64,000 nucleotides of DNA from Janthinobacterium sp. UMAB-56 (GCF_900095265.1 NZ_LT607663.1:112792-176791), one strand, 5' to 3'. Positions 45,682 through 56,633 are shown, counted from the first letter of the stretch. Numbers and translations: made by a program. The notes: generated by a model from the letters alone, not told the origin.

Positions 45682-45690
45682 CATAAGCTA

Positions 45691-45777
45691 CTGCGCGTCG
45701 CAATTTGTGGCCTGCGATGCTCACTGTGCTAAAGCACAGCTGCGCTTCTCAGCCACAACTTGCTGCCGCTCGCTACG
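45691..45777. repeat. Palindromic intergenic element A
   Basis: Between CTGCGCGTC (45691) and CCGCTCGCTACG (45766-45777) lie nested inverted repeats: an outer TTGTGGC/GCCACAA (45705, 45752) and an inner CTGTGCT-AA-AGCACAG (45724-45739). Element B at 57794 has the same end motifs. It looks like a dispersed genomic element able to fold into a long hairpin. Confidence 0.6.
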
Positions 45778-45796
45778 CTTTTGTCCGACGTTATAT

Positions 45797-45824
45797 ATAA
45801 AAAAGGCCGGCGCAAGCGCCGGCC
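45797..45824 (-). terminator. Terminator of the chvE-mmsAB operon
   Basis: A 9-bp perfect GC stem (GGCCGGCGC and complement, 2-nt loop) followed on the minus strand by seven T. Confidence 0.92.
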
Positions 45825-45849
45825 AGAGCCCCCTAAGGCTCGAACCGGT

Positions 45850-47079
45850 CTACTTGTTCTTGTTGACCACATCGATAAATACGGCCGCCAGCAGTACCAG
45901 GCCCTTGATCACCTGCTGGTAGTCGATGCCGATGCCCATGATGGACATGCCGTTGTTCATTACGCCCATGATGAAGGCGCCGATGACGGCTCCCATCACC
46001 TTGCCCACGCCGCCCGAGGCCGAGGCGCCACCGATGAAACAGGCGGCGATCACGTCCAGCTCGAAACCCGTGCCAGCCTTAGGCGTGGCCGTGTTCAGGC
46101 GCGCCGCGAAGATCAGGCCCGCCAGCGCGGCCAGCATGCCCATGTTGACGAAGGTGTAGAAGCTGACCCGCTCCGTCTTGATGCCGGACAGGCGCGCCGC
46201 TTTCTCGTTGCCGCCCACGGCATACACGCGGCGGCCCAGCACCGTGCGGTTGGTAATGAAGGTGTAGGCGACGATGAGCAGCGACATCACGGCCAGCACG
46301 TTGGGAAAGCCACGGTACGACGCCAGCAGGTAGCTGAAATACACCATCACGGCGGCGAAGATAGCGTTTTTCAGCAGGAAGAAGGCGCGCGGTTCGTTTT
46401 CCATGCCGTGTTTCAGTTGCTTGGCGCGGCTGCGCAGCGAGGTGATAATCAGCGCCGCAGCAGCGATCACGCCCAGCAGCAGCGACAGGCCACGCAGGTT
46501 TTCGCCGCCGAACGGGTCGGGCAAAAAGCCCGAACTGAGCATCTGGAAGCCTTCCGGGAAGGGGCCGACCGACTGGCCAGCCAGCAGGGCCAGGGTCAGG
46601 CCCTTGAATACCAGCATGCCGGCCAGGGTGACGATGAAGGACGGAATCTTGAAAAAGGCGACAAAATATCCTTGCGCGCCGCCGATGACGGCGCCGGCCA
46701 GCAGGCAGAGAATGCTGGCGGCGACAAAATTCATGTGGTAGTTGACGATCAGGACGGCCGCCAGCGCGCCGACAAAGCCGACCACCGAGCCGACGGACAG
46801 ATCGATATGGCCGGCTACGATGACCATCAGCATGCCCAGCGCCATGATGACGATGTAGCTGTTTTGCAGCACCAGGTTGGTCAGGTTCAGCGGCTGCATC
46901 AGGGTGCCGTCAGTGGTGTACTGGAAAAATCCCATGATGACGATCAGGGAGAGCAGCATGCCGTAGTCGCGCATATTGTTCTTCAAAAAGCCGGCATAGC
47001 TTTTCGCTTCCGGCGCTGCGGCTGGCGTTGTTGTTGCCGGCGTGCCTGGCGCCGCTCCCGCTGTCAGTTTATTGTCCAT
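45850..47079 (-). CDS. mmsB: Multiple monosaccharide ABC transporter permease (MmsB/GguB type)
   Basis: A 409-residue inner-membrane permease with about ten hydrophobic helices and a Pro/Ala-rich cytoplasmic start. The signature [24 protein letters not shown] loop appears as [20 protein letters not shown], and the C-terminal [20 protein letters not shown] is typical of CUT2 permeases. The long family-specific insertion points to the GguB/MmsB subfamily. It overlaps the ATPase gene by 11 bp. It imports sugars bound by the ChvE-like protein. Confidence 0.93.
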   Translation of the reverse strand: MDNKLTAGAAPGTPATTTPAAAPEAKSYAGFLKNNMRDYGMLLSLIVIMGFFQYTTDGTLMQPLNLTNLVLQNSYIVIMALGMLMVIVAGHIDLSVGSVVGFVGALAAVLIVNYHMNFVAASILCLLAGAVIGGAQGYFVAFFKIPSFIVTLAGMLVFKGLTLALLAGQSVGPFPEGFQMLSSGFLPDPFGGENLRGLSLLLGVIAAAALIITSLRSRAKQLKHGMENEPRAFFLLKNAIFAAVMVYFSYLLASYRGFPNVLAVMSLLIVAYTFITNRTVLGRRVYAVGGNEKAARLSGIKTERVSFYTFVNMGMLAALAGLIFAARLNTATPKAGTGFELDVIAACFIGGASASGGVGKVMGAVIGAFIMGVMNNGMSIMGIGIDYQQVIKGLVLLAAVFIDVVNKNK

Positions 47080-48610
47080 TGTTTTCTCCGTGTGTAACGA
47101 TCGCGCGCATGATTCGCTCCTGCGATGCTTCTGCTGCGCTGAGTTCGGCCGCGAAGCGGCCTTCGTTCATGACATAGATCCGGTCGCACATGCCCAGCAA
47201 TTCCGGCATTTCCGAGGAAATCATGATGATGCATTTGCCTTCGGCGGCCAGTTCGCTGATGATGCTGTAGATCTCGTATTTGGCACCGACGTCGATGCCG
47301 CGGCTTGGTTCATCGAGGATCAGGATGTCGGGGCGCGAAAACAGCCACTTCGCCAGCACCACTTTTTGCTGGTTGCCGCCGGACAGGTTGACCACTTTTT
47401 GCAGGATGCTCGAGCAGCGGATCTTGAGCTTGCGGCGGAACTCGTCGGCCACGCCGAATTCGCGCGCCTCGTCGATGACCGTGCGGGTCGATACCGCGTC
47501 CAGGTTGGCCAGGCTGGTATTTTTCTTGATGTCTTCCTCGAGGATCAGGCCCAGGCCCTTGCGGTCTTCCGTGACATACGCGAGGCCATGGGCGATCGCC
47601 TTGCCGATGGTGCTGACGTCGATCTCCTGGCCGTTCTTGAGCACCGTGCCGCTGATGCGCTGGCCGTAGGCGCGTCCGAAAATACTCATCGCCAGTTCCG
47701 TGCGCCCTGAACCCATCAAGCCGGCGATGCCGATGATTTCGCCCTTCTTGGCATGCATGTTGATGCCCTTGATGACGGGGCGGTCGGCATGCTCGGGATG
47801 GAAGACGCGCCAGTCGCGCACTTCGAAAATGGTCTCGCCGATGGTCGGCGTGCGCGGGGGATAGCGGTCTGCCATCTCGCGCCCGACCATTTTTTCGATG
47901 ATGCGGTCTTCGCTGACGGCTTCGACGCGGCAGTCGAAACTGTCGACGGTATTACCGTCGCGCAGCACCGTGATGGCATCGGCGACTCTTGAAATTTCGT
48001 TCAGCTTGTGCGAAATCAGGATCGAGGCGATGCCTTGGCGTTTCAGCTCCAGCAGCAGGTCGAGCAGGGCCGCGCTGTCGCTTTCATTCAGGCTGGCCGT
48101 CGGCTCGTCGAGGATCAGCAGCTTGACGTCCTTGCATAGTGCCTTGGCGATTTCAATCAGTTGCTGCTTGCCTACGCCTAGGTTGGTGATCAGGGTGTCC
48201 GGGGATTCTTTCAGGCCGACTTTGTGCAGCAGTTCGCGCGTCTTCGTTTGCGCGTATTCCCAGTCGATGACGCCCATGCTGGCCGGTTCGTTACCGAGAA
48301 AGATATTCTCTGCGATCGACAGCAGCGGCACCAGCGCCAGTTCCTGGTGGATGATGATGATGCCGATTTCTTCGCTGTCCTTGATGCCGCGGAAGTGCCG
48401 CGTCTGGCCCTGGTAATCGATGTCGCCCGTATAGCTGCCATGGCCGTAGACGCCGCTCAGCACTTTCATCAGGGTGGATTTTCCGGCGCCGTTTTCGCCG
48501 ACGATGGCGTGGATCTCGCCGCTGCGTACCCGCAGGTTGACATTGTCGAGCGCAACGACGCCCGGGAATGTTTTGCGTATCCCGCGCATTTCCAGGATAG
48601 TGTTCGTCAT
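47069..48610 (-). CDS. mmsA: Multiple monosaccharide ABC transporter ATPase (MmsA/GguA type)
   Basis: A 513-residue CUT2 ATPase made of two fused nucleotide-binding domains. The first has Walker [17 protein letters not shown] and Walker [14 protein letters not shown]. The second, degenerate copy has [28 protein letters not shown] and [19 protein letters not shown] precedes the ATG. It powers the MmsB permease. Confidence 0.95.
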   Translation of the reverse strand: MTNTILEMRGIRKTFPGVVALDNVNLRVRSGEIHAIVGENGAGKSTLMKVLSGVYGHGSYTGDIDYQGQTRHFRGIKDSEEIGIIIIHQELALVPLLSIAENIFLGNEPASMGVIDWEYAQTKTRELLHKVGLKESPDTLITNLGVGKQQLIEIAKALCKDVKLLILDEPTASLNESDSAALLDLLLELKRQGIASILISHKLNEISRVADAITVLRDGNTVDSFDCRVEAVSEDRIIEKMVGREMADRYPPRTPTIGETIFEVRDWRVFHPEHADRPVIKGINMHAKKGEIIGIAGLMGSGRTELAMSIFGRAYGQRISGTVLKNGQEIDVSTIGKAIAHGLAYVTEDRKGLGLILEEDIKKNTSLANLDAVSTRTVIDEAREFGVADEFRRKLKIRCSSILQKVVNLSGGNQQKVVLAKWLFSRPDILILDEPSRGIDVGAKYEIYSIISELAAEGKCIIMISSEMPELLGMCDRIYVMNEGRFAAELSAAEASQERIMRAIVTHGENNGQ

Positions 48611-48685
48611 ATAACCTCTCTGGCACGGCCGCGCATGTCGGCATCGGTCGTGCGGCAGTCTTGTTCTTGATCGTGCGTGAAGCGA

Positions 48686-48708
48686 AAGGCCCGGCAGCGC
48701 CGGGCCTT
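48686..48708 (-). other. Hairpin between chvE-like and mmsA genes
   Basis: A 10-bp perfect stem (AAGGCCCGGC / GCCGGGCCTT, 3-nt loop) stands 15 bp after the binding-protein stop without a T-run. Such structures protect the upstream mRNA and give excess binding protein. Confidence 0.75.
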
Positions 48709-48723
48709 CAGTAGCGTGGATGC

Positions 48724-49800
48724 TTATTTCACTTGCGCTTCCGTGTAGTAGCCGCTGCCGGTGACGAGCACCTGCTTCCAGTTCGCCTTGTCGACGGTGA
48801 CCGGTTTCAACAGGTAGGACGGCACGACTTTCACGCCGTTGTTATAGGTCTTGGTATCGTTGACGGCCGGCGTCTTGCCGCTCATCATCGCGTCGACCAT
48901 GTTCGCCGTTACCTTGGCCAGTTCGCGCGTATCCTTGAACACGGTCGATGCCTGTTCGCCGCGGATGATCGATTTCACCGACGGGATTTCAGCATCCTGG
49001 CCCGTCACGACGGGGAAGGGCTGTTTCGGCGTGCCGTAGCCGACGCCCTTGAGCGAGGACAGGATGCCGATGCTCAAGCCATCATACGGCGACAGCACCG
49101 CGTCGACCCGTGCATTGCCGTAGTAGGCGCTGAGCAGGTTGTCCATGCGCGCCTGCGCCACGGCGCCGTCCCAGCGCAGGGTGGCGACCTTTTCCATGCC
49201 CATCTGTTTCGAGCGCACCACCAGCTTGCCGCTGTCGATGTAGGGTTTCAGGACCGACAGCGCACCGTTGTAGAAGAAGTGCGCGTTGTTGTCGTCGGCC
49301 GAGCCGCCGAACAGTTCGATATTGAACGGGCCCTTGCCTTCCTTGAGTTTCAGCGCCGATTCGATATAGCCCGCTTGCAGCACGCCGACCTGGAAGTTGT
49401 CGAAGGTGGCGTAGTAATCGATGTTTTTCGTGCCGCGGATCAGACGGTCATATGAAATGACCTTGATACCCTTGTCGGCCGCCTTTTGCAGCACGTTCGA
49501 CAAGGTGGTGCCGTCGATAGCGGCGATCACCAGCACCTTGGCGCCCTTGGTGATCATGTTTTCCACCTGCGCCAGCTGGTTCGGGATATCGTCGTCGGCA
49601 AACTGCAAGTCCGTCTTGTAGCCGCGCTCCTTGAATACCTTGACCATGTTGTCGCCGTCGGCGATCCAGCGCATGGACGACTTGGTCGGCATCGAGATGC
49701 CGATCGCGCCCTTGTCGGCGGCGCTTGCCACGGGTATTACGGCCATGCCGGAGATGGCCAGCGCCAGGCTCGCGGTCAGCATTTTCATTGTTGTTTTCAT
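48724..49800 (-). CDS. chvE: Multiple monosaccharide-binding protein, ChvE-like
   Basis: A 358-residue periplasmic protein from the ATG at 49800, with a signal peptide ([20 protein letters not shown], cleavage after ASA near 28). The mature sequence [40 protein letters not shown] and [20 protein letters not shown] matches ChvE, which binds several aldoses. The in-frame start at 49914 would precede the signal and is rejected. It is divergent from the xylose genes across 376 bp. Confidence 0.92.
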   Translation of the reverse strand: MKTTMKMLTASLALAISGMAVIPVASAADKGAIGISMPTKSSMRWIADGDNMVKVFKERGYKTDLQFADDDIPNQLAQVENMITKGAKVLVIAAIDGTTLSNVLQKAADKGIKVISYDRLIRGTKNIDYYATFDNFQVGVLQAGYIESALKLKEGKGPFNIELFGGSADDNNAHFFYNGALSVLKPYIDSGKLVVRSKQMGMEKVATLRWDGAVAQARMDNLLSAYYGNARVDAVLSPYDGLSIGILSSLKGVGYGTPKQPFPVVTGQDAEIPSVKSIIRGEQASTVFKDTRELAKVTANMVDAMMSGKTPAVNDTKTYNNGVKVVPSYLLKPVTVDKANWKQVLVTGSGYYTEAQVK

Positions 49801-50176
49801 TTCAGGTCTCCACCGTCTTCGATAGTTGAATGTGCCAGGGCCGTCGTCCCAGTGGGCGGGCTCCGTGCGGATGGCCGATTGCAGGCCACGGCTGATACTA
49901 GTTTGTCCATCCATCCCTCACCAATCACTTTTTTCGCATCGGCGATATCCAAAACGATATCGCCGGACCGATTGATGCGATGCGCCATGTCGCCACTTTT
50001 CGCCTGCAGACAGGGCGCGAACGGCGGCCGGTCGGCGGCTTTTTTTGGTGCGCTGCAATACCAATAATCATCATTCAATTTGGTGATTTTCGTAATTGCA
50101 GCGATACAGGGCGGCGCGCAGAATCGGTCCGAACTTGAAGACCAGCCTTCCCGTCACGACCTTTTGAAAGCTTGCC
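49801..50176. promoter_or_regulatory. Divergent chvE-xylX control region with a palindromic site
   Basis: These 376 bp lack a gene. They hold a perfect inverted repeat GGCGATATC-6 bp-GATATCGCC (49941-49964), which could be an operator for a dimeric regulator such as the XylR encoded at 57902. A further AT-rich stretch near 50070-50100 is the likely promoter zone for xylX. Confidence 0.55.
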
Positions 50177-51337
50177 ATGCAGCCGATTTCCCCCGCCTCC
50201 CTGTTGCCCGCCGACCTGGCGCAGGCCACCCTCATCGGCCGTATCTGGCGTGACGGTCCATGCGTCGTCGCCGTGCGTGGCGGCGAAGTGGTCGACCTCA
50301 CGCAGACGGTGGCGACGGTGGCCGAGCTGTTTGAACGCAGCGATGCCATCGATATCGCCCGCCATGCGCCCGGTATCGCGCTAGGCCCCGTGCAGGCGCT
50401 GCTGGAGCAGGCGCTGGCAGCGCCGGCCGGCGAGCCGCTGCTGCTGGCGCCGTGCGACCTGCAAGCCGTCAAGGCCTGCGGCGTGACTTTCGCCGTCAGC
50501 CTGCTCGAAAGGGTGATCGAAGAGCAGGCGGGCGGCGACGCGGCGCGCGCGGCGAGCCTGCGCGCCGCCCTGCAAATGACACTGGGCAGCGACCTGTCTG
50601 CATTGAAACCCGGTTCGGATGCGGCGCAGCGGCTGAAACAGCAGCTGCAGCAGCGCGGCGCCTGGTCGCAATACATGGAAGTGGGCATTGGCCCCGATGC
50701 GGAAGTGTTTACCAAGGCGCAGCCGATGTCCTCGGTGGGCTGCGGCGCGCAAGTGGGCTTGCTGCCATCGTCTGCCTGGAACAACCCGGAGCCGGAGATC
50801 GTCCTGGCCGTCAACAGCCGGGGCGAGGCGCTGGGGGCCACCCTGGGCAACGACGTCAACCTGCGCGACATCGAAGGGCGCAGCGCCCTCTTGCTGGGCA
50901 AGGCCAAAGACAACAATGGCTCCTGCGCCATCGGCCCCTTTATCCGCCTGTTTGACGCGCACTTCACGCTCGACACCGTGCGCCAGGCGGAAGTGTCGCT
51001 GCTGATCGAAGGCGCGGACGACGGCTTTGTGCTCGAAGGCGCCAGCTTCATGCGCGAGATCAGCCGCGACCCGCTCGACCTGGTGCGCCAGACGGCAGGC
51101 CAGTACCACCAGTATCCGGACGGCTTCATGCTGTTCCTGGGCACCATGTTTTCGCCCGTGAAGGACCGTGGTGCGCAGGGCGGTGGCTTCACGCACCACC
51201 TGGGCGACCGGGTCACCATCGCCAGCGCCGCGCTGGGCGCGCTGGTCAACGAAGTGCAGCGCTGCGATGCGATCCCTCCCTGGACGTTCGGTGTGCGCGC
51301 GCTGTACCAGAACCTGGCCCGTCGCGGCTTGCTTTGA
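50177..51337 (+). CDS. xylX: 2-keto-3-deoxy-D-xylonate dehydratase (FAH family, XylX-like)
   Basis: A 386-residue member of the fumarylacetoacetate hydrolase fold, the size of Caulobacter XylX. The metal-binding and catalytic stretch includes PEPEIVLAVNSRG, a GATLGNDVNLRDIEGRSALL segment, and KAKDNNGSCAIGPFI. In the oxidative (Weimberg) route it removes water from 2-keto-3-deoxyxylonate to give alpha-ketoglutarate semialdehyde. The adjacent xylose dehydrogenase and xylonate dehydratase genes fix its role. The following semialdehyde dehydrogenase is not in the window. Confidence 0.88.
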   Translation: MQPISPASLLPADLAQATLIGRIWRDGPCVVAVRGGEVVDLTQTVATVAELFERSDAIDIARHAPGIALGPVQALLEQALAAPAGEPLLLAPCDLQAVKACGVTFAVSLLERVIEEQAGGDAARAASLRAALQMTLGSDLSALKPGSDAAQRLKQQLQQRGAWSQYMEVGIGPDAEVFTKAQPMSSVGCGAQVGLLPSSAWNNPEPEIVLAVNSRGEALGATLGNDVNLRDIEGRSALLLGKAKDNNGSCAIGPFIRLFDAHFTLDTVRQAEVSLLIEGADDGFVLEGASFMREISRDPLDLVRQTAGQYHQYPDGFMLFLGTMFSPVKDRGAQGGGFTHHLGDRVTIASAALGALVNEVQRCDAIPPWTFGVRALYQNLARRGLL

Positions 51338-51363
51338 TCCGATTTTTTAAAAAGAGAGACTCC

Positions 51364-52131
51364 ATGCAGCATGCAACTTACCCCAGCCTGGCCGGTCAGC
51401 GCGTCGTCATCACCGGCGGCGGCACCGGCATCGGCGTGGCTATCGTCGAGGCGTTCGCGCGCCAGGGCGCCCACGTCACCTTTCTCGACATCGCCCGTGA
51501 GCCGTCGCTGGCGCTGCAGGAAAAGCTGGCACACTTGCCGCAGCCGCCTGTTTTCCGCTATTGCGACCTGACGGACCTGGGTGCGCTGGCCGCCACCTTC
51601 GTCGAGATTGAGCACAGCGCGGGCGCCACGGATATCCTCATCAACAATGCGGCCAACGACGACCGTCATCAGTTGCAGGACGTCACGCCCGCCTACTGGG
51701 ACGAGCGCATCGCCGTCAACTTGCGCCACCAGTATTTCTGCGCCCAGGCAGTGGTGCCTGCCATGCGCGCCAAGGGCAGCGGCGTGATCCTCAACCTGGG
51801 ATCGATTTCCTGGCACCTGGCGCAAGCCAAGCTGTCGATCTACATGACGGCGAAAGCCGGCATCGAGGGCTTGACGCGTGGCCTGGCGCGCGACCTGGGT
51901 GTCGACGGCATCCGCGTCAACTGCATCATTCCCGGCGCCGTGCGCACCCCGCGCCAGGAGCGGCTGTGGCATACGCCGGAAGCGGAAGCCGTGATCCTGC
52001 AGGGACAATGCCTGCAAACGCGCGTGGAGCCGGATGACGTGGCGGCGCTGGCGCTGTTCCTCGCCTCGGACAACGCCGCCAAGTGCGCGGGACGTGAATA
52101 CTATGTCGACGCAGGCTGGTACGGCGCATGA
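51364..52131 (+). CDS. xylB: D-xylose 1-dehydrogenase, SDR family (XylB-like)
   Basis: A 255-residue short-chain dehydrogenase from the ATG at 51364. The NAD-binding motif VVITGGGTGIGVAIVEAFAR, NNAANDDRHQLQDVTPAYWD, the catalytic Ser in LNLGSISWHL and the YMTAK motif are present. NDDRH and the C-terminal REYYVDAGW closely match Caulobacter XylB. It oxidises D-xylose to xylonolactone in the cytoplasm. The xylD start overlaps its stop by 4 bp. Confidence 0.92.
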   Translation: MQHATYPSLAGQRVVITGGGTGIGVAIVEAFARQGAHVTFLDIAREPSLALQEKLAHLPQPPVFRYCDLTDLGALAATFVEIEHSAGATDILINNAANDDRHQLQDVTPAYWDERIAVNLRHQYFCAQAVVPAMRAKGSGVILNLGSISWHLAQAKLSIYMTAKAGIEGLTRGLARDLGVDGIRVNCIIPGAVRTPRQERLWHTPEAEAVILQGQCLQTRVEPDDVAALALFLASDNAAKCAGREYYVDAGWYGA

Positions 52132-53915
52132 GTACCCCAGGCCATCGCGCGGCGCGGCGCTTCCGCTCGCAGGATTGGTTCGACAATCCCGAGCACATCG
52201 ACATGACGGCCCTGTATCTGGAGCGCTTCATGAACTACGGCATCACGGCCGAGGAGCTGCGTTCGGGCCGGCCCATCATCGGCATCGCGCAAAGCGGCAG
52301 TGATATCAGTCCCTGCAACCGCATCCACCTGGAACTGGCCCGGCGCGTGCGCGACGGCATCCGCGATGCGGGCGGCATCCCGATGGAATTCCCGCTGCAT
52401 CCGATCTTTGAAAACTGCCGCCGTCCCACGGCCGCGCTGGACCGCAACCTGGCGTATCTGGGCCTGGTGGAAATCCTGCATGGCTACCCGATCGACGCCG
52501 TGGTGCTGACCACGGGGTGCGACAAGACCACGCCGGCCCAGCTGATGGCCGCCGCCACGGTGGACATTCCCGCCATCGTGCTGTCGGGTGGTCCCATGCT
52601 CGACGGCTGGATGGACGGCGAACTGGTGGGTTCCGGAGCGGCCATCTGGAAGGGTCGCCGCCAGCTGTCTGCCGGCTTGATCGACAATGACAAATTCCTG
52701 CAGATCGCCGCCGCCTCGGCGCCGTCGGCCGGCCACTGCAACACCATGGGCACGGCATCGACCATGAATGCGCTGGCCGAGGCGCTGGGCATGTCGCTGA
52801 CGGGTTGTTCGGCCATCCCCGCGCCGTACCGCGAGCGGGGCCAGATCGCCTACGAAACGGGGCGGCGCATCGTTGGCCTGGCGCATGACGACGTGCGCCC
52901 GTCGAGCATCCTCACGCGTGCAGCGTTTTTGGACGCCATCATCGTCAACGCGGCCATTGGCGGCTCCACCAACGCCCAGCCGCATCTGATGGCCATGGCG
53001 CGCCATGCGGGCGTGGAATTGCACTCGAGCGACTGGATGGAACATGGCTACGACGTGCCGCTGCTATTGAACATGCAGCCGGCCGGGAAGTATCTGGGCG
53101 AGCGCTTCCACCGCGCCGGCGGCGTGCCTGCCGTGATGTGGGAGTTGCAACAGGCGGGTTTGCTGCATGCCGAGCGCCCCACCGTCACGGGCCGGACGAT
53201 GGCGGAGAACCTGGCCGGGCGTGAAAGCGCGGACCGCGAGATGATCCGCCCGTTTGCCGCGCCGCTGAAGGAGAAGGCCGGTTTCATGGCCTTGCAGGGC
53301 AATTTGTTCGACTTCGCCATCATGAAGACCAGCGTGATCTCGCCCGCTTTCCGCGAGCGCTACCTGTCGCGTCCCGGCAGCGAGGGTGTGTTCGAGGCGC
53401 GCGCCATCGTTTTTGACGGCTCCGCCGACTATCACGCGCGCATCAATGACCCGGCATTGGCGATTGACGACAGCTGCATGCTGGTCATGCGCGGCGCCGG
53501 TCCTGTCGGCTGGCCCGGTTCGGCCGAAGTGGTCAACATGCAGCCGCCCGACGCCTTGCTCAAGGCGGGCATCCTGAATTTGCCGACCCTGGGCGACGGG
53601 CGCCAGTCGGGCACCTCGGACAGTCCCTCGATCCTGAACGCCTCGCCGGAAAGCGCCGTCGGTGGCGGCCTGGCGCTGCTGCGCACGGGCGACATCGTCC
53701 GCGTGGACTTGAACGCGGGCCGCTGCGACATGCTGGTTGACGCCTCTGAACTGGCGCGCCGCGCCAAGGAGCTGCCGCCGCCCGTCAACGATAGCGCCAC
53801 GCCGTGGCAGGAGATGTACCGCGCCAGCGTGGGCCAGCTGGAAACGGGCGCCTGCATGGAGCTGGCGCTGAAATACCGCGCCGTGGGGCAAACGCTGCCG
53901 CGCCACAATCATTAG
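52128..53915 (+). CDS. xylD: D-xylonate dehydratase (IlvD/Edd family, XylD-like)
   Basis: A 595-residue iron-sulfur dehydratase, the same length as Caulobacter XylD. It has RRFRSQDWFDNPEHIDMTAL, the cluster-binding Cys in ISPCN, TTGCDKTTPAQ and SAGHCNTMGTAS, and ends in LPRHNH as in the homologue. It dehydrates D-xylonate to 2-keto-3-deoxyxylonate. It completes a compact xylXBD order. Confidence 0.95.
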   Translation: MSTPGHRAARRFRSQDWFDNPEHIDMTALYLERFMNYGITAEELRSGRPIIGIAQSGSDISPCNRIHLELARRVRDGIRDAGGIPMEFPLHPIFENCRRPTAALDRNLAYLGLVEILHGYPIDAVVLTTGCDKTTPAQLMAAATVDIPAIVLSGGPMLDGWMDGELVGSGAAIWKGRRQLSAGLIDNDKFLQIAAASAPSAGHCNTMGTASTMNALAEALGMSLTGCSAIPAPYRERGQIAYETGRRIVGLAHDDVRPSSILTRAAFLDAIIVNAAIGGSTNAQPHLMAMARHAGVELHSSDWMEHGYDVPLLLNMQPAGKYLGERFHRAGGVPAVMWELQQAGLLHAERPTVTGRTMAENLAGRESADREMIRPFAAPLKEKAGFMALQGNLFDFAIMKTSVISPAFRERYLSRPGSEGVFEARAIVFDGSADYHARINDPALAIDDSCMLVMRGAGPVGWPGSAEVVNMQPPDALLKAGILNLPTLGDGRQSGTSDSPSILNASPESAVGGGLALLRTGDIVRVDLNAGRCDMLVDASELARRAKELPPPVNDSATPWQEMYRASVGQLETGACMELALKYRAVGQTLPRHNH

Positions 53916-53983
53916 TTTATTTGTTGTTCGTTGTACCCCGCAGTTAAAAAATGTAGCTAAAAAATCCAACAAGGAGACACGTA

Positions 53984-54985
53984 ATGAACAAGATCATCAG
54001 TGCAGCCATCATGACCGCCATGCTGGCATTGAGCAGCAGCGCCGCCCTGGCCGATGCGAAAAACCCGAAGATCGGCTTTTCCATCGACGATTTGCGCGTG
54101 GAGCGCTGGACGCGCGACCGCGATTTCTTCATCGCCGCCGCCGAGAAGCAGGGCGCCAAGGTCTTCGTGCAGTCGGCAGACGCCAGCGAACAGCGCCAGA
54201 TTTCGCAGATCGAAAACCTGATCTCGCGCGGCGTGGACGTGCTGGTGATCGTGCCGTTCAATGCGACGGTGCTCAACAATACCGTCAAGGAAGCGAAAAA
54301 GGCCGGCATCAAGGTGCTGTCGTATGACCGGTTGATCCTGAACGCCGATATCGACGCGTATATCTCGTTCGACAACGAGAAAGTGGGCGAGATGCAGGCC
54401 GAAGGCGTGACCAAGCTGCAGCCGAAAGGCAATTACTACCTGCTGGGCGGCTCGCCGACCGACAACAATGCCAAGATGCTGCGCGAAGGCCAGATGAAGG
54501 TACTGAAACCGTTCATCGACAAGGGCGACATCAAGATCGTTGGCCAGCAGTGGGTGAAGGATTGGAGCGCCACCGAAGCGCTGTCCATCGTGGAAAACGC
54601 GCTGACGGCCAACGGCAACAAGATCGACGCCATCGTCGCCTCGAACGACGGCACGGCCGGCGGCGCCATCCAGGCCCTGGCAGCGCAAAAGCTGGCCGGC
54701 AAGGTGCCGGTCTCGGGCCAGGATGCCGACCTGGCGGCGGTGAAACGCGTCATCGCCGGCACCCAGTCGATGACCGTCTACAAGCCCCTGAAAACCATCG
54801 CATCGGAAGCGGCCAGGCTGGCCATCCAGCTGGCGCGCAATGAAAAGCCGGCCTACAACTCGAGCTATGACAACGGCCTGAAAAAGGTCAGCACGGTGCT
54901 GTTGAAACCAACGCCGCTGACCAAGGCGAATGTGAATATTCTGGTCGACGACGGCTTCTATACCAAGGCGCAACTGGGTAATTGA
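53984..54985 (+). CDS. xylF: D-xylose-binding periplasmic protein
   Basis: A 333-residue protein with a Sec signal (cleavage after ALA near residue 23). KIGFSIDDLRVERWTRDRDF and VLSYDRLILNADIDAYISFD are XylF hallmarks. It hands xylose to XylGH. Its gene is followed by a palindrome (54998-55033) that can favour its expression over xylGH. Confidence 0.95.
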   Translation: MNKIISAAIMTAMLALSSSAALADAKNPKIGFSIDDLRVERWTRDRDFFIAAAEKQGAKVFVQSADASEQRQISQIENLISRGVDVLVIVPFNATVLNNTVKEAKKAGIKVLSYDRLILNADIDAYISFDNEKVGEMQAEGVTKLQPKGNYYLLGGSPTDNNAKMLREGQMKVLKPFIDKGDIKIVGQQWVKDWSATEALSIVENALTANGNKIDAIVASNDGTAGGAIQALAAQKLAGKVPVSGQDADLAAVKRVIAGTQSMTVYKPLKTIASEAARLAIQLARNEKPAYNSSYDNGLKKVSTVLLKPTPLTKANVNILVDDGFYTKAQLGN

Positions 54986-54997
54986 TTTACCGCGCAA

Positions 54998-55033
54998 TGT
55001 CGGCTTATGCGCTGAGCGCTAAGCCGACCTACA
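54998..55033. repeat. Palindromic repeat between xylF and xylG
   Basis: TGTCGGCTTA and TAAGCCGACC flank a 12-bp centre, followed by TACA. This type of GTCGG-TTA palindrome is widely dispersed in proteobacterial genomes. As RNA it forms a 9-bp stem. Confidence 0.7.
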
Positions 55034-55061
55034 TCTTCCTGGTGAATGAATGTGAGCTCAG

Positions 55062-56633
55062 ATGTCTGAATATCTGCTTGAAATGAAAGGCATCGTCAAA
55101 CAGTTTGGCGACGTCCGCGCGCTCGATGGCATCGACCTGCAGGTGCGGGCCGGCGAGTGCATCGGCCTGTGCGGCGAGAATGGCGCCGGCAAGTCGACCC
55201 TGATGAAGGTGCTGTCCGGCGTGTACCCGCACGGCACCTGGGATGGCGACATCCTGTGGGATGGCCTGCCGCTGCGCGCGCAGTCGATCCGCGACACGGA
55301 AGCTGCCGGCATCATCATCATCCACCAGGAGCTGATGCTGGTGCCGCAGCTGTCGGTGGCCGAGAATATCTTCATGGGCCGCGAGCTCACCCTGCCCGGC
55401 GGGCGCATGCATTACGCGGCCATGTACAAGCGCGCCGACGAGCTGCTGCGCGAACTGAAAATCTCCGAACTGAACGTGGCGCAGCCCGTGATGAATTACG
55501 GCGGCGGCCATCAGCAGCTGGTGGAAATCGCCAAGGCGCTCAACAAGAATGCGCGCTTGCTGATCCTCGACGAGCCATCGTCGTCGCTGACGGCGTCGGA
55601 AATCGCCGTGCTGCTCGATATCCTGCGCGCGCTGAAAGCCAAGGGCGTCACCTGCATCTACATTTCGCACAAGCTCGATGAAGTGGCGGCCATCTGCGAC
55701 ACCATCGTCGTCATCCGCGATGGCAAGCATATCGCCACCACGCCGATGGCGCAGATGAATGTGGAACGCATCATCGCGCAGATGGTGGGCCGCGAAATGA
55801 GCCAGCTTTATCCACAGCGTACGAAAAAAGATGCGATCGGCGAGGTGCTGTTCGAGGCGCGCCACGTGAGCTGCATCGATGCCGACAACCCGCAGCGCAA
55901 GAGGGTCGACGATGTCTCGTTCACCCTGCGCAAGGGCGAGATCCTCGGCATTGCCGGCCTGGTGGGGGCGGGTCGCACGGAGCTCGTCTCGGCCCTGTTC
56001 GGCGCCTACCAGGGGCCGTGCCAGGCCGAAGTGTGGCTCGATGGCCGCCAGATCGATACCGGCTCGCCGCAAAAGGCCATTGCCATGGGCCTGGCCATGG
56101 TGCCGGAAGACCGCAAGCATCACGGCATCGTGCCCGACCTGGACGTGGGGCAGAACATCACCCTGGCCGTGCTGGAGCAATTTGCGCGCGCCACGCGCAT
56201 CGATGGCGAGGCGGAATTGACGGCCGTGCGCGGCGAAATCGCCCAGCTCGAACTGAAGGCGGCCAGCCCGTCGTTGCCCATTACGAGCCTGTCGGGCGGC
56301 AACCAGCAAAAGGCCGTGCTGGCGAAGATGCTGCTGACGCGCCCGCGCGTCCTGATCCTCGACGAACCCACGCGTGGCGTCGACGTGGGCGCCAAATATG
56401 AAATCTATAAATTGATGCTGGCGCTGGCCGATCGGGGCGTGGCCATCATCATGGTCTCGTCGGAGCTGGCCGAAGTGCTGGGCGTGTCCGACCGCGTGCT
56501 GGTGATGGGCGAAGGCCGCCTGCGCGGCGACTTTATCAACGATGGCCTGAGCCAGGAAACCGTGCTGGCAGCGGCGCTGGACCAGCGCCCGGCGCCAGCC
56601 GCCCCTACCGCAAACAAGGAAGCCGCAGTATGA
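55062..56633 (+). CDS. xylG: D-xylose ABC transporter ATPase
   Basis: A 523-residue double-domain CUT2 ATPase with Walker [17 protein letters not shown], the [20 protein letters not shown] segment, and a second domain carrying [15 protein letters not shown] and [11 protein letters not shown]. It energises XylH. Its end overlaps xylH by 4 bp. A perfect DnaA box falls inside (55808-55816). Confidence 0.95.
   Translation: MSEYLLEMKGIVKQFGDVRALDGIDLQVRAGECIGLCGENGAGKSTLMKVLSGVYPHGTWDGDILWDGLPLRAQSIRDTEAAGIIIIHQELMLVPQLSVAENIFMGRELTLPGGRMHYAAMYKRADELLRELKISELNVAQPVMNYGGGHQQLVEIAKALNKNARLLILDEPSSSLTASEIAVLLDILRALKAKGVTCIYISHKLDEVAAICDTIVVIRDGKHIATTPMAQMNVERIIAQMVGREMSQLYPQRTKKDAIGEVLFEARHVSCIDADNPQRKRVDDVSFTLRKGEILGIAGLVGAGRTELVSALFGAYQGPCQAEVWLDGRQIDTGSPQKAIAMGLAMVPEDRKHHGIVPDLDVGQNITLAVLEQFARATRIDGEAELTAVRGEIAQLELKAASPSLPITSLSGGNQQKAVLAKMLLTRPRVLILDEPTRGVDVGAKYEIYKLMLALADRGVAIIMVSSELAEVLGVSDRVLVMGEGRLRGDFINDGLSQETVLAAALDQRPAPAAPTANKEAAV

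Noticed and set aside
48124..48200. Long + strand frames opposite the chvE-mmsAB, atp and rsgA genes
   Set aside because: They are reflections of the GC-biased codons of the real genes and show no recognisable domains.
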